In this document: positions 1-11,528 of the stretch, piece by piece
Position numbering within the stretch: the stretch's first letter is position 1
How the letters are laid out: every line of letters begins with the position of its first letter
DNA from: Panulirus ornatus
Lineage: Eukaryota > Arthropoda > Malacostraca > Decapoda > Palinuridae
DNA: 64,000 nucleotides
Direction of reading: 5' to 3'
Assembly (NCBI RefSeq): GCF_036320965.1
Contig: NC_092235.1
Location: forward strand, 24,846,976-24,910,975
Notes under the pieces: model-generated
What the model was told of the DNA's origin: nothing
What the model saw: only the letters and a program-made list of their open reading frames with translations
The model's database searches: none
Made by a program: the position numbers and the translations under genes

Positions 1-889
1 CCACTTGGTAGATAATACTGGTATACTCGAATGATGAATTATCCCGTAGGAGCCATAAACCATCTTCATGGGACTATGAGAAGAGGGATTCTGCATCCCA
101 ATTAAGCTACTTAATCAGTAGATTTATCTATTATCTTGATGTGACCACTGTAGCATTGTCGCATCTCTTCTTGATCTACTTAATATCTTGAAATCAGAAT
201 TTAAGGAAAGATCTACATGATTGCATTTTAATATTAACCAATATCATTTTTCATATTATCTATAGGCGAAAACAGGGTGAAGAAAACACATGAAACCACA
301 CACTTCTCAACATGAAATAATTTCATGTAATCTAGCGCCTGGTCTTGACCACCACAGCCCGGACGCGATAAATAGAATTAACAAAACAACACGTTATGGT
401 CCATTTGCTGCACTCTATTTGCTTTTACCATAAAATGCTACGAATTTACTAAAATGAGAAACAAAATTGCGATACCATTGGAGGAATTCACCTCAGACAT
501 CATCAATATTTATGTGTATGTTATCAGGATAATCTTTCAACAATTAAAGGTTATTTAGAATAGAAAACTTACTATACGGTATTCAGGAAGTGTAGCAACT
601 TACAACATTAAGGTTAACTTAACATGAAAAACACGAAAACGTACTTAACAGCATCCAAGCCGGACCTCAGTCTACAATGGCCAACCTTAACTATGGTTTC
701 CTTATTAGTGTGAACCATTTTTACTTTTTCTTACGTTTGAAGGAACATTGTGTATCTATCCTGCAATCAATAGTGACTTTAAGCAAACATTCTGCACATT
801 ACCTGTGGTTCATAGGAAGATCAAATGTATTTTTTATGAAATTTAATGTTCTGATTAGCAATCCCATTTAGCAACTGAACGCCTGCATA

Positions 890-1100
890 AAGTGTAGCAA
901 CTTTATATGTTCAATTTGTCATATGAAAATGATACAAAATTAACTTAATGTATAAGATGTTTTCCATTCAAACTCAGCCTAGCGAGACCTCAGCCTACAA
1001 TAGCCAACATTAACTATGATTTCCTTCTCAGTCTGAATAATATCTACTTTTTCTTACTTCTTGAAGGAACATTTTATATTCTTATACCAATAAAGATGGA
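890..1100 (+). repeat. Direct repeat unit of the foldback arm
   Basis: This roughly 210-bp stretch is a diverged direct copy of about 590-800 within the left arm. Shared landmarks are the 'gtagcaact' start, the 'acctcagcctacaat' block near 990-1005 and the 'cttgaaggaacat' block near 1061-1073. It suggests that the arm is built from a tandemly repeated unit. Confidence 0.65.
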
Positions 1101-1119
1101 TTTAGCCAAATATTTTATG

Positions 1120-1937
1120 TGAGGGTCAAGTCAATTGGGAGGTAAGTTTGAATGGAGAAAAACTGGAGGAAGTAAAGTGTTTTAGATATCTGGGAGTGGA
1201 TCTGGCAGCGGATGGAACCATGGAAGCGGAAGTGGATCATAGGGTGGGGGAGGGGGCGAAAATCCTGGGAGCCTTGAAGAATGTGTGGAAGTCGAGAACA
1301 TTATCTCGGAAAGCAAAAATGGGTATGTTTGAAGGAATAGTGGTTCCAACAATGTTGTATGGTTGCGAGGCGTGGGCTATGGATAGAGTTGTGCGCAGGA
1401 GGATGGATGTGCTGGAAATGAGATGTTTGAGGACAATGTGTGGTGTGAGGTGGTTTGATCGAGTAAGTAACGTAAGGGTAAGAGAGATGTGTGGAAATAA
1501 AAAGAGCGTGGTTGAGAGAGCAGAAGAGGGTGTTTTGAAGTGGTTTGGGCACATGGAGAGAATGAGTGAGGAAAGATTGACCAAGAGGATATATGTGTCG
1601 GAGGTGGAGGGAACGAGGAGAAGTGGGAGACCAAATTGGAGGTGGAAAGATGGAGTGAAAAAGATTTTGTGTGATCGGGGCCTGAACATGCAGGAGGGTG
1701 AAAGGAGGGCAAGGAATAGAGTGAATTGGAGCGATGTGGTATACCGGGGTTGACGTGCTGTCAGTGGATTGAATCAGGGCATGTGAAGCGTCTGGGGTAA
1801 ACCATGGAAAGCTGTGTAGGTATGTATATTTGCGTGTGTGGACGTATGTATATACATGTGTATGGGGGGGGTGGGGGCCATTTCTTTCGTTTGTTTCCGT
1901 GCGCGACCTCGCAAACGCGGGAGACAGCGACAAAGCA

Positions 1938-1939
<2 letters not shown>
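1120..1939 (+). mobile_element. LINE 3' fragment (RT C-terminal region plus 3' UTR)
   Basis: A 5'-truncated non-LTR retrotransposon. The open frame 1148-1753 encodes about 201 residues of the region C-terminal to the RT core, including [34 protein letters not shown] and [11 protein letters not shown]. The stop is followed by a short 3' UTR ending in the conserved GACAGCGACAAAGC box and an A/AT tail. It is nearly identical to the copies at 43.3-46.8 kb, so it is recent. It has the short 3' UTR variant: the text jumps from 'ggaaagctgtg' at about 1808 to 'taggtatgtat'. The C-terminal motifs resemble RTE-type elements; that clade call is inference. Confidence 0.85.

Positions 1940-2024
<85 letters not shown>
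1940..2024. repeat. (AT)n microsatellite
   Basis: An uninterrupted run of about 85 bases of alternating A and T between the LINE 3' end and the SINE-like repeat. It probably grew from the A/T-rich LINE tail. Confidence 0.95.
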
Positions 2025-2026
<2 letters not shown>

Positions 2027-2246
2027 TTTCATACTATTCGCCATTTCCCGCCTCAGCGAGGTAGCGTTAAGAACAGAGGACTGGGCCTCTGAGGAAACAT
2101 CTTCACCCGGCCCCCTTCTCTGTTCCTTCCTTGGGGGAGGGGATGAGAGGGGAAGATTTCCAGCCCCCCGCTCCCTTCCCTTTTAGTCGCCTTCTACGAC
2201 ACGCAGGGAATGTGGGAAGTATTCTTTCTCCCCTATCCCCAGGGAT

Positions 2247-2249
<3 letters not shown>
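2025..2249 (+). mobile_element. SINE-like short interspersed repeat
   Basis: A compact, GC-richer unit flanked on both sides by (AT)n. Landmarks in order are: 'attcgccatttcccgc', a 'gcgaggtagcg' box, 'aacagaggactgggcc', a 'ccccttctctgttcctt' block, a purine/pyrimidine block, 'cgccttctacgacacgcag' and 'ctatccccagggata'. The same order occurs inverted at 42955-43200 and, diverged, at 15690-15870. No open frame spans it. The gcgaggtagcg box is shared with the LINE 3' UTR. No clear pol III A/B boxes could be confirmed by eye, so 'SINE' describes size and dispersion only. Confidence 0.7.

Positions 2250-2293
<44 letters not shown>
2250..2293. repeat. (AT)n microsatellite
   Basis: About 44 bases of alternating A/T directly after the SINE-like unit. 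Together with 1940-2024 it brackets that unit. Confidence 0.93.
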
Positions 2294-2298
<5 letters not shown>

Positions 2299-2419
2299 AA
2301 TATAAGTGATATAAACATAAACTAACAACAAAAAACCCATATAAGACCATTTTAGTGAAGATCATGGAACGCAGCCAGACCCGGCCTGCCGTCGCCCGGA
2401 AAAGCACAGGTTTGCAGGG

Positions 2420-2440
2420 GTAAGGTTAGGTTAGGCAGGA
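2420..2440 (+). repeat. Short interstitial TTAGG tract
   Basis: The text 'aaggttaggttaggcagg' holds two full TTAGG units plus a partial one, the arthropod telomere unit. It sits in the loop of the foldback just outside the right arm. With so few units, chance is possible. Confidence 0.4.
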
Positions 2441-3363
2441 TTTAGCTTAATCTGATTTTTTTTTTTTTTTTTTTTGCATCATCATATTCTGTGTTCAATT
2501 GTTAAATGGGATTGCTAAGCAGAATATTAGATTTCATTTTTTTTTTATCTCCCTATGAACTACAGGTAATAAGCAGATTATTAGCTTAAATCACTATTCA
2601 TTGCAGGGTACATATATACTGTTCCTTCAAAACGTAAGATAAGGTAAAAGATGGTTCAGACTAAAAAGGAAACCATAGTTAAGGTTGGCCATTGTCGACT
2701 GAGGTCTGGCTTGGATGCTGTAAAATACATTTTCGTGCTTTTCATGTTTAGTTAACCTTAATATTGTAAGTTGCTACACTTTCTGAATACCATATAGTAA
2801 GTTTTCTTTTCTAAATAGCCTTTAATTGTTGAAAGATTATCCTGATAACATACACATAAATATTGATGATGTCTGAGGTGACTTCCTCCCATGGTATCGC
2901 AATTTTGTTTCTCATTTTAGTAAATTCGTAGCATTTTATGGTAAAAGCAAATAGAGTGCAGCAAATGGACCATAACGTGTTGTTTTGTTAATGCCATTTA
3001 TCGCGTCCGGGCTGTGGTGGTCAAGACCAGGCGCTAGATTACATGAAATTATTTCATGTTGGGAAGTGTGTGGTTTCATATGTTTTTTTTCACCCTATTT
3101 TCGGCTACAGATAATATGAAAAAGAATATTGGTTAATATTACAATACAATCATGTAGATCTTGCCTTAAATTCTGATTTTAAGATATTAAGTAGATCTAG
3201 AAGAGATGCGACAAAGTGGTCACACCAAGATAATAGATAAACCTACTGATTAAATAGTTTAGCTGGGATGCAGATTTTCTCTTCTTATAGACCCATGAAG
3301 ATGGTTTATGGCTCCTACGGGATAATTCATCAATCGAGAATATCAGTGTCATCTACCAAGTGC

Positions 3364-6209
3364 AACGAGTAGTCAATATAACTTATATATACGAAAACTG
3401 CCATCACTGATAACAAGTTTGTTAATGTAACAAGTATATATATATATATAGATGGTATGAGTTTATATTGAATCTTTATCTTAATGCATCAACAAATGTT
3501 GATGATAGATTTTCTTTAAATCCTGCCGCCTTGAAGGTGACACGTGATTGGTCGAGATGAGAGGTACATACCTTGGGGAGGCGTAAGGAAGGGGAAATAG
3601 GAGGAGGCGTTGTGCCGAAAAAAAAAAGGAGAGTTGTAGTGACAGGAAAAAGTTATAGAGGAGTGAGAGAGGGACAGTAAAACGAAGACGTTAGTTATTT
3701 TGGTTCTGTTCTTTTGTGTATGGTTAACTTCGGTTTACTCTTGCCCTTTGTTGAGAGGCAATGGACTTGTGCCTGTACTTCAGGACACTGAGTGTTCTAG
3801 GATTGTGTTTGGCGTTAGCAAGTCTTATGTTATTCCTTTGGATAATGTATATATTTCCAAGGGCTTTGTGACATCATGGAAGATGATATCAAAATGAAGA
3901 AACATCTTCCAACTGCTTTTCTGTAACCAGTAAACAGACAAAATGAATGCTGTATCATTAGTTCAGGAAGATTTGCAATTCCTTCAATCATATTCGTAAA
4001 ATTCCAGTTATATTATTTTCATTTTTTTTTCTTCATATCTAGAACAGTTTGTATTAAACTGAAATGTCCATTCAAGCTGATGTGTTTGTGTTTAAGCAAA
4101 GTTGGCTCCTTTCTTTCCTGTGATCTTGTTATGAATTGCTGTAACCCTAAGTTTATCACTTTATCCTCCTTCATTTCTGTTTTATCCACACAAACTACAT
4201 ATTTAGACCTTTTCATGGTGTATGCTCGTATTACACATTCAGACTTGCTATGTAAGGAAGCTTAATGCGTCTAAGTAGAATTTCTGTATCAGAAAATAAA
4301 TAATGAATTACTTTTGGTTATTGTTTCTAAACACCAACCTAACTTTACTGTCCCAAAAGAAATGTATCAGCCTGGTGAAAAGTGAAAACCTCTGAACTGG
4401 ATAGAAAGCTGATTTTACCTGAAAGCAATATAGGAAGAGGACTCTGTCACAGGTGGTATAGCTTTCAAGCATAACCCTATAGGAGGCAGCAAGTAGAGTT
4501 TGGAAATGACACCAAAGACGACTCCTGCGAGAGCTGCAGGAAGACCTACATGCCACCTACTGTCCTACAACACTCAATTTATTAAGTCCGCCACTTTGAA
4601 ACAAAGAAAGGAAAACAGAGGGTGGGGCAATACCATCTTCTTCAGTGCATTTTGAAAAAATTACAGTACTTGCTGCTTCCGATCACAATATTTGTATTTG
4701 TAATCAAACTTGTTTTACTCTCGTTTGTAACAGGTCGTGGCTAGTCTTCCAGTCCATATCAAGGAACGCAAAATAAAAACAATGAAAATAAAAGCCATTT
4801 CAGAAAAATGGATATGCTAAAGAACTCATGAACTGAAACTATTATCTTAAGAAAGGATATTATGACACAGGGGACTTAAAAGTCTAAAGATGAAATACTT
4901 ATCATAGAATTCTATAATGATTAAAAAAAAAAAAAAAACTATTTTCCCACCTCCCTTTGAAGGAAACCTGCATCTCTCGCTTTCCCTAAACGACAAACTG
5001 ATATATAGTTAGTATGTATTTATGTGATATTACATTAATACAAGAGTCGAGGCAGCAGTACTCACGGTGTTAATACATTCCCCTTTATCCGATTCCTAGA
5101 CAACAACGTTTCGTCAGGGGCAACAACGTTTCCAACATAGGACCTGATAAAAACGTGCGATTAGTTCAATGGAAAATAAGTTATCCATTATGAATATCAA
5201 GAAGAATGAAGGTTAGATGAGATATACAGATCACCATGCACCTTATATCCTGTAGTCGGGATAATTTAAGTGCACTGGAAACGTCTCAAGATCACTCGTA
5301 CGAAACATGGATAATTCATAAATCAAATCATTTTTTGAGGTAATTATCAAATTTCTAAGCATATCTAAGATACTTTCGTAATAAACTGTTAACGATGCAT
5401 ACGATAAATTAGTCAAATTTATCAAATATTTTAACAATTTGACTGAAAAATGAACCAACGACCCAATACAAATATAAACAAACAAATAAACCTGCAGAAA
5501 TGTCAGTGGTCTAGGGAATGCACGTTCAAGCAAATAATAATATTCTACACCGATCACAAGAACTGAACGGGCTTAAACTTAAGCCACCAACAGACAAATA
5601 GATATTTGGTCAACAGAGGTAATAAGAATGTAGCCGCACCACTTGGCCGACTTAAGAATTGGTGGCTAAAATTTAATTGGGGGTACAACTAAGCTAACTT
5701 CAGGATAGATACAACTTTAAGGGGGGACCCACGACATTAAGGAATCTGGCTTTTTTTTCAGTTTAGTAAATAGCTAAGAAAAGCTGAAGACTGGTGTGCC
5801 TTAACTTTATTATTTCTCATTGTATTACGTTGATAGTGGGGAGGATCATGAAGATCAGGGAATGTGGAGTACTTCAAGATGGGGACTAATAAAGTAATAA
5901 GTTTGCAATGATGGTTCAAAATTCATTTTACTGACTACTTATTCTTTCGTTGTACTACATTTGAGGTATGGCTTGGGAGTCTAGTAACTTACATCTACAT
6001 AATTATCAGAGTGCAAGTTTGTTGATTCTTATTAATAATCATATGTAAAGGGATTGTATATATCTGATATACCCCATTAAACTGGTAATGAAGTAATGGT
6101 AACAGATAGACAGCACATTGATGTATAGCTTTTACAGGATGTATGTATAGCTTTTTAACCACTGTGTTAAAAAAAGATGCATCATTAATGGTCTAATGTT
6201 TTTTCCAGT
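3364..6209. other. Intergenic / 5' flank of DHX16, with candidate promoter
   Basis: No coding exon is recognised. It contains a short AT run near 3437-3451 and otherwise AT-rich unique-looking DNA. Around 3535-3670 the base composition becomes locally G-rich, with CACGTG and an ATTGG (inverted CCAAT) at about 3541-3552. That is a plausible promoter or 5' UTR exon for DHX16, because the first coding exon appears to begin at a splice acceptor (6208-6209). The link is inference. Confidence 0.35.
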
Positions 6210-6224
6210 TTCAAGACTGTCAGG

Positions 6225-6426
6225 ATGGGGGATGCCCTTAAGTCATGGGTTAGCAGCAAGCTTCACGATGTTATGGGCATGAGTGACATGACTGTGGCTG
6301 AATATCTCATAAAGATAACACAGAGACTGCCAAGTAAGAGGCATGTGCTTGGAGAACTTCAGGAAGAAATTCCCATAGATAATGCAGTAGAAAAATTTGT
6401 TGGTGAACTTTGGGACAGGGTTAATG
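6225..6426 (+). CDS. DHX16: DHX16 coding exon 1
   Basis: Encodes residues 1-67 plus the first base of codon 68. The donor is ATG|GTAAGT at 6427, and the probable acceptor of this exon is TTTTTTCCAG ending at 6209. The encoded helical segment aligns in character with the DHX16 N-terminus (WV..LH.V.G.S...A.YL). Confidence 0.93.
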
Positions 6427-9400
6427 GTAAGTTCAGAGTAGAAACTGTAATCAGCTGAATATAGAATTTACTTTTGAATAATGTCTTTTCCTATGAATTA
6501 AGACACTAGTCAGTTACGGAAGGTTGCTACTTAAGATGGAAAAACGTGTAATTCTGACAAAATCCAGTCTTTAACTGGCATGTGTTATTTATATGAATAA
6601 CCCTATATTATTGGAATTCTATCTCTAACACAAACCTAATAATTATCAATAACTTGCACATTTTTATGGAATTGGTATATAGAATTAAGCATGATCAATA
6701 TCAGCCTTTGCTCTTTATGGTACCTCAACAGAGGTGTCCTTATATACAGCACGTGACCCATAGCGTGGGATGTTGACCAACCAGTTTTAACTGATCCTTT
6801 AAGTTGTGCCAGCATGGAATTTCAGTGGAACTGTAGTTGTATATATAGTAAAGTCCTTAATGTTTACAATATTCAGTGGTAACTTATTCCATTGATCAAC
6901 CCATCTATTTGCAAAGAAACTTTTTCAGGTCAGTATTACATGTTTTAGCTTTAAATTTTATTCTATTTATCCCAGTTACTCTTGTATTTCAAATAGATCA
7001 TTATGATTAACATTGTCAAATTTGTTATGAATTGTTAACAATGAAGTGGCATCTTCACACAAAGGCCCTTTAGGGCAAGAAATAGAGGAGAAAATGTCTA
7101 AGACGTAGGAGTTATTATAATTGAGAAACTTGAGTTAGAGCACATTGTTGAATTAGTTCTCGAGGTAAATAATTAGTGACGATAAAGAAATCTTCCCAGA
7201 ACTAATAATGAAAATTCCTATTGTACACATAAGGAAAAAAGTTGAATATTTTTGTTGTATTGTAATCAGTGATGCAAATGTAATTAAGTAAATTAGACAA
7301 AGGAACAATGCAGATACCTCACCGTATTGTGGATAGGGTCCCTTTTTTCTTGAGGATAAACATTTGAAATCTGAATATGACATTACAAGCATAACTGATG
7401 GTCTGGAACTTATGAACTATGTGAGTTTGAAAAAACTCAGACTGTGGACCCTAAAAAGAAGGGAAAGATATGATAAAATATGCATGGGGAATAAAAATAA
7501 GCATTAAGAATAATGTTTTAAGTTTATAGGAATCTCAGCAAAGAAGATACAGAATTAGCATGTCTAGAACACTGGGATGAATTATTAATTAAAATGACAT
7601 ATGATATATTAAGGCTCAAAACTACTTCAGTATATTTGGAATTAGGGGGTAAACATCAGCACATTTCTAATATGTGTGTAGGACTTTCGTCCCATGTGCA
7701 TGAGGAATGTGTATTGGCTTAAAAGGGTTACATGGTTTAGATTAACATTTGCAATTCAGTCTGTTGCTCTACATACATTTCAATTTAGGATGCTATGCAC
7801 ATTTATTTTATCATGTTTGTTTACTTTGTTGACTCATGTATCTTTGTCTCTTTGCCACCACCAATGGGTTACTGATACACAGAAAACACTTCTGAGCTAG
7901 CAGCTCAACATCTGCCAGATAATCTTTGCAATAATTAGTGCCCCAAAGATTATTGCTAATGAGCCACTAATTGATGTAGAGCATACACCAGGCCTTACCT
8001 TTTCCCCATAGTGTTATATGGGTAATTGAGAACCTAGAATACTCTCATGCTCGGATAGCTTTGCCTTTGGTAGAGAAATGGTTTTCAGTATTTCAAACCT
8101 TACATTTGTTCATATATTTTTGCATGGAGAAAAGTAGAAAAGAAATCGAGTATTTTAGAGTAAAATTTTTCATGGAAAAATATGAAAACAAGAAATTAAA
8201 GAATTTATAATATTAAAATCAAACCTGTTTCTTTGTTCAGTTATTTAAGCCACATCATCAAAGAAACAATAAACCTAGTGATCGAGATTTTTACAGCCTG
8301 CTGGAACTGTGTATTGGTGCCTTAATGTTAAGTCCTAAATTCCAAAGCCACATGGTTCCCCTAAGAAAAGGCACTTCTATTTCTTTATGACTTAGAATAC
8401 AACTGAATGTAAGTGAATGCATGATGTATCTGGATGGAATCCATTTTTCAGCTTTTGACTCTGAACATATATATATTTCAAGTCAGAAGTTTGTGAAGAT
8501 TCATGGGGTTGATAGTTTGAAGCTCAAGGCTTCCCAAGGCAGGGGAACAATAGTTCACATGATAGTACAACCATCTTATTTACCTTTATCTGTCTTGAAG
8601 TATATTGATTGAGAGGAATTCTACAGTATATTATTAAACTTTGTCATTACTTTTGTACCTGTTTGAACCTTTTTAATGAAAATGTGTTTTCCAGGTAGTA
8701 CTTCTAAACCCAGTCACCGGTCTGCCACCAAGGGAAAGAAGCGCAAAGCAGAAGATAGTTCTGACTCTGATGGGGAGGGACCCAAGCTTCTTAAAGATTC
8801 AGGAAAGCCTGTTCATGATAATGAAAATGATGAAGAAAAACAACGATTACTTGACTTGCGTGAACGAGATGAGTATGCTGAGAGGCTTCGACAGCGTGAT
8901 GAGGAACGGACAAGGAATGTGGCTGACAAAGGAGACACTAAAGCCTTCGAGGAAGCTGCAAAGAGACTGCAGTTGGAAAAGGAAGATCGTGTGAAAGTGC
9001 TTCCCAAACTGAGAGTGGAGTCTCGCCGGAAGTACCTTATAAAGCGTAAGGATGACAAACTGAGAGAATTGGAAGCAGATATTGTAGATGATGAGTACCT
9101 CTTTGAGGAAGAAGCGCTTACAGAAAGGGAGAAGAGGGACCGTGAGTATAAAAAGAGTGTTCTCCAGTTGGCTAAAGACTATGACAAAGTAAGAGAGGCA
9201 GAAAATGTTCAGAGATATGTAATGCCTGAAGAAGGTGCAAGTGTTGATGATAAATATGTAGAAGTGGATGAAAAAGAAAAGAAACGTGGCTATGAACAGA
9301 AGAAATGGGAAGAAGACCAGATGAGAGGAACAGCTTTATCATTTGGAGCAAGAGACAAAGCTAAGATATATCAAGAGCAAGAAAAAGAGTACAATCTTGT

Positions 9401-11528
9401 TTTGGAGGATGAAATTGAATTTATCAAATCACTTCCTTTGGAAGGTACTCGTAAAAAAAAGAAAAAGAAGAAAGAAGATTTAGGTGCTAGTTCCTCATCA
9501 GAGGAAGAGGAAGAAGAGGAGGAACCAAAGATTTCTGAAACTGAAAAGAAGATGATGTCGATAGATGATGTAAGGAAAAGTCTACCAGTCTTTCCCTTTA
9601 GGCAACCATTGTTGGATGCCATTAATGAACATCAGGTCCTGATAATTGAGGGAGAGACTGGCTCTGGTAAAACAACACAGATACCACAGTATTTATTTGA
9701 AGCTGGATATTGTAGTGAGGGCAAGAAAATTGGATGCACCCAACCAAGGCGAGTTGCAGCAATGAGTGTTGCTGCCCGAGTATCTCAAGAGATGGCCAAA
9801 AAGCTTGGAAATGAAGTAGGTTACAGCATTCGGTTTGAAGACTGCACCAGTGAGCGTACAAGAATAAAGTACATGACAGATGGTATGCTTTTAAGAGAAT
9901 TTCTCATGGATCCTAGTTTAGACAGCTATAGTGTTATGATTATTGATGAAGCCCATGAAAGAACACTTCATACAGATATTCTTTTTGGTTTGCTAAAGGA
10001 CATTACAAGATTTCGTAGTGATCTGAAATTACTCGTCTCAAGTGCCACTTTAGACTCTGCTAAGTTCTCAGACTTTTTTGATGAGGCTCCTATCTTTCGA
10101 ATTCCAGGCAGGCGATACCCAGTACATATTTATTATACAAAGAGTCCTGAAGCTAATTATATTGATGCTGCATGTGTAACAATTTTACAAATTCACATCA
10201 CTCAACATCTTGGAGATATTTTGGTGTTTCTGACCGGTCAAGAGGAAATTGAGGCCTGTCAGGAAATTCTGACAGAGAGAATTAGAGCTTTAGGGAGTAA
10301 AATCCGTGAACTGATAATATTGCCAATATATGCCAACTTACCTTCTGATATGCAAGGAAAAATCTTTGAACCCACTCCTCCTGGTGCAAGAAAGGTTATC
10401 CTAGCTACAAACATTGCAGAAACATCCGTTACTATTGATGGCATTAGTTATGTTATAGATCCAGGTTATGCTAAGCAGAATTATTTCAATGCAAGAAGTG
10501 GTATGGAATCACTTGTAGTTGTTCCAATATCCAGAGCTTCAGCTAATCAGAGAGCAGGCAGGGCAGGACGAGTTGGCCCTGGGAAATGCTTTAGACTATA
10601 TACACAGTGGGCATTTGAGAATGAAATGGATGAAAATACAATCCCTGAAATCCAAAGAGTTAACCTTGGAAATGTTGTACTTCAGCTCAAATCTATAGGT
10701 ATCCATGATCTAATTAACTTTGACTACTTGGATCCACCACCTGCTGAAACCCTTATCCTTGCTCTAGAGCAGTTGTATGCTTTGAAAGCATTGAATCACA
10801 AAGGTGAGCTGACCTCTACTGGTAGAAAGATGGCTGAACTTCCTGTTGATCCAATGATGGCTCGTATGATCTTAGCTGCTGATCAGTATAAAGTTGTTGA
10901 GGAAATTCTCACTATAGCTGCAATGTTATCTGTAAATGGCTCCATCTTTTACAGGCCTAAAGATAAAGCAATTCATGCAGATACTGCTCGGAAGAATTTC
11001 TTTCATCCTGATGGTGATCACCTAACTTTAATGAATGTGTTCAATGAATGGGCTGGAACAGAATATTCTTCACAGTGGTGCTATGAGGTTTTCATTCAGT
11101 ATCGTTCCATGAAACGAGCAAGGGACATCAGAGACCAACTTGTAGGGCTCATGGAACGGGTTGAAGTTCAGCTTTCATCGAATCCATGTGAGTCTATTGG
11201 AATCCGAAAGGCCATTACAGCAGGATATTTTTATCATGTAGCACGGTTCAGTAAAGGTGGAATGTACAAAACTGCTAAAAAGAGCCAGACGGTCATGATG
11301 CATCCACAGTCATGTTTAGTGGAAGATTTACCAAGATGGGTCGTATACCATGAATTAGTAATGACTACTAAGGAGTACATGCGTAATGTGGTAGTCATTG
11401 ACGGTAAATGGCTTTTAGAAGTTGCCCCGCACTATTACCGAGACAATGAAGTACATGATACGACAAATAAAAAAATGCCAAAAGTCCAAGGCAAAGCAAA
11501 AGAGGAGTTACAGAAAGAATATAATTAA
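6225..11528 (+). CDS. DHX16: DHX16 (PRP2-type) pre-mRNA splicing ATP-dependent RNA helicase
   Basis: Joined coding exons 6225-6426 and 8695-11528 give 1011 aa, close to the vertebrate protein (about 1040). The spliced codon is G|GT. DHX16/Prp2 is the DEAH-box ATPase that remodels the activated spliceosome before the first transesterification. Visible parts: a PWI-like N-terminal helical segment (residues 1-67); a charged linker with a RxKKKKKKK run and a long Glu run; the helicase core with motif I GETGSGKT (387-394), motif II DEAH (485-488), motif III SAT (517-519) and motif [10 protein letters not shown] (686-693); then the winged-helix/ratchet and OB-fold regions with the typical [16 protein letters not shown] and [10 protein letters not shown] blocks. 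All catalytic motifs are intact. The start ATG at 6225 lies 15 bases after a TTTTTTCCAG acceptor, implying an upstream untranslated exon. The core is unmistakably DHX16 rather than DHX8 or DHX15. Confidence 0.97.
6427..8694 (+). other. DHX16 intron 1
   Basis: GT-AG intron of 2268 bases (donor GTAAGT, acceptor TGTTTTCCAG). It is AT-rich. About 6780-7040 resembles the antisense of a decayed CR1/L2-type LINE 3' region (the 'attccattgatcaaccca' style block near 6887-6905); this is a weak impression. Nothing else was recognised. Confidence 0.75.
8695..11528 (+). CDS. DHX16: DHX16 coding exon 2 (single 2.8-kb exon with the whole helicase)
   Basis: Residues 68-1011 plus the stop (TAA at 11526-11528) lie in one uninterrupted frame. 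The open frame extends 19 bases upstream into the intron, but the true exon starts after CCAG at 8694. Having the charged linker, both RecA-like domains and the C-terminal domains in a single exon implies intron loss or an intron-poor ancestral state. Retroposition is unlikely because intron 1 is kept. Confidence 0.95.

Larger units (their letters stand above)
1..3363. repeat. Large inverted repeat (foldback element), arms about 880 bp
   Basis: Bases 1-885 reappear in reverse complement at about 2488-3363. The outer ends pair near base 2 with base 3362, and the match continues inwards through conserved blocks such as 41-62 with 3301-3325 and 660-715 with 2665-2715. The inner end is near 865-885 pairing with 2488-2510. 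A further diverged direct copy of the 590-800 segment lies at about 890-1100. The loop carries a LINE 3' fragment, two (AT)n runs and a SINE-like repeat. Arms differ at scattered positions, so this looks like real divergence rather than an assembly mirror. The outer end may continue beyond base 1. No transposase was seen. Confidence 0.85.

Noticed and set aside
1301..2044. 247-aa - strand frame with long Ile-Tyr run
   Set aside because: Antisense shadow of a LINE plus an (AT)n run, not a gene. The same applies to the Ile-Tyr frames near 48 kb.
3700..3897. 65-aa + strand frame as an upstream DHX16 exon
   Set aside because: DHX16 already has a plausible start at 6225 matching the family's N-terminus, and the frame shows no known motif.
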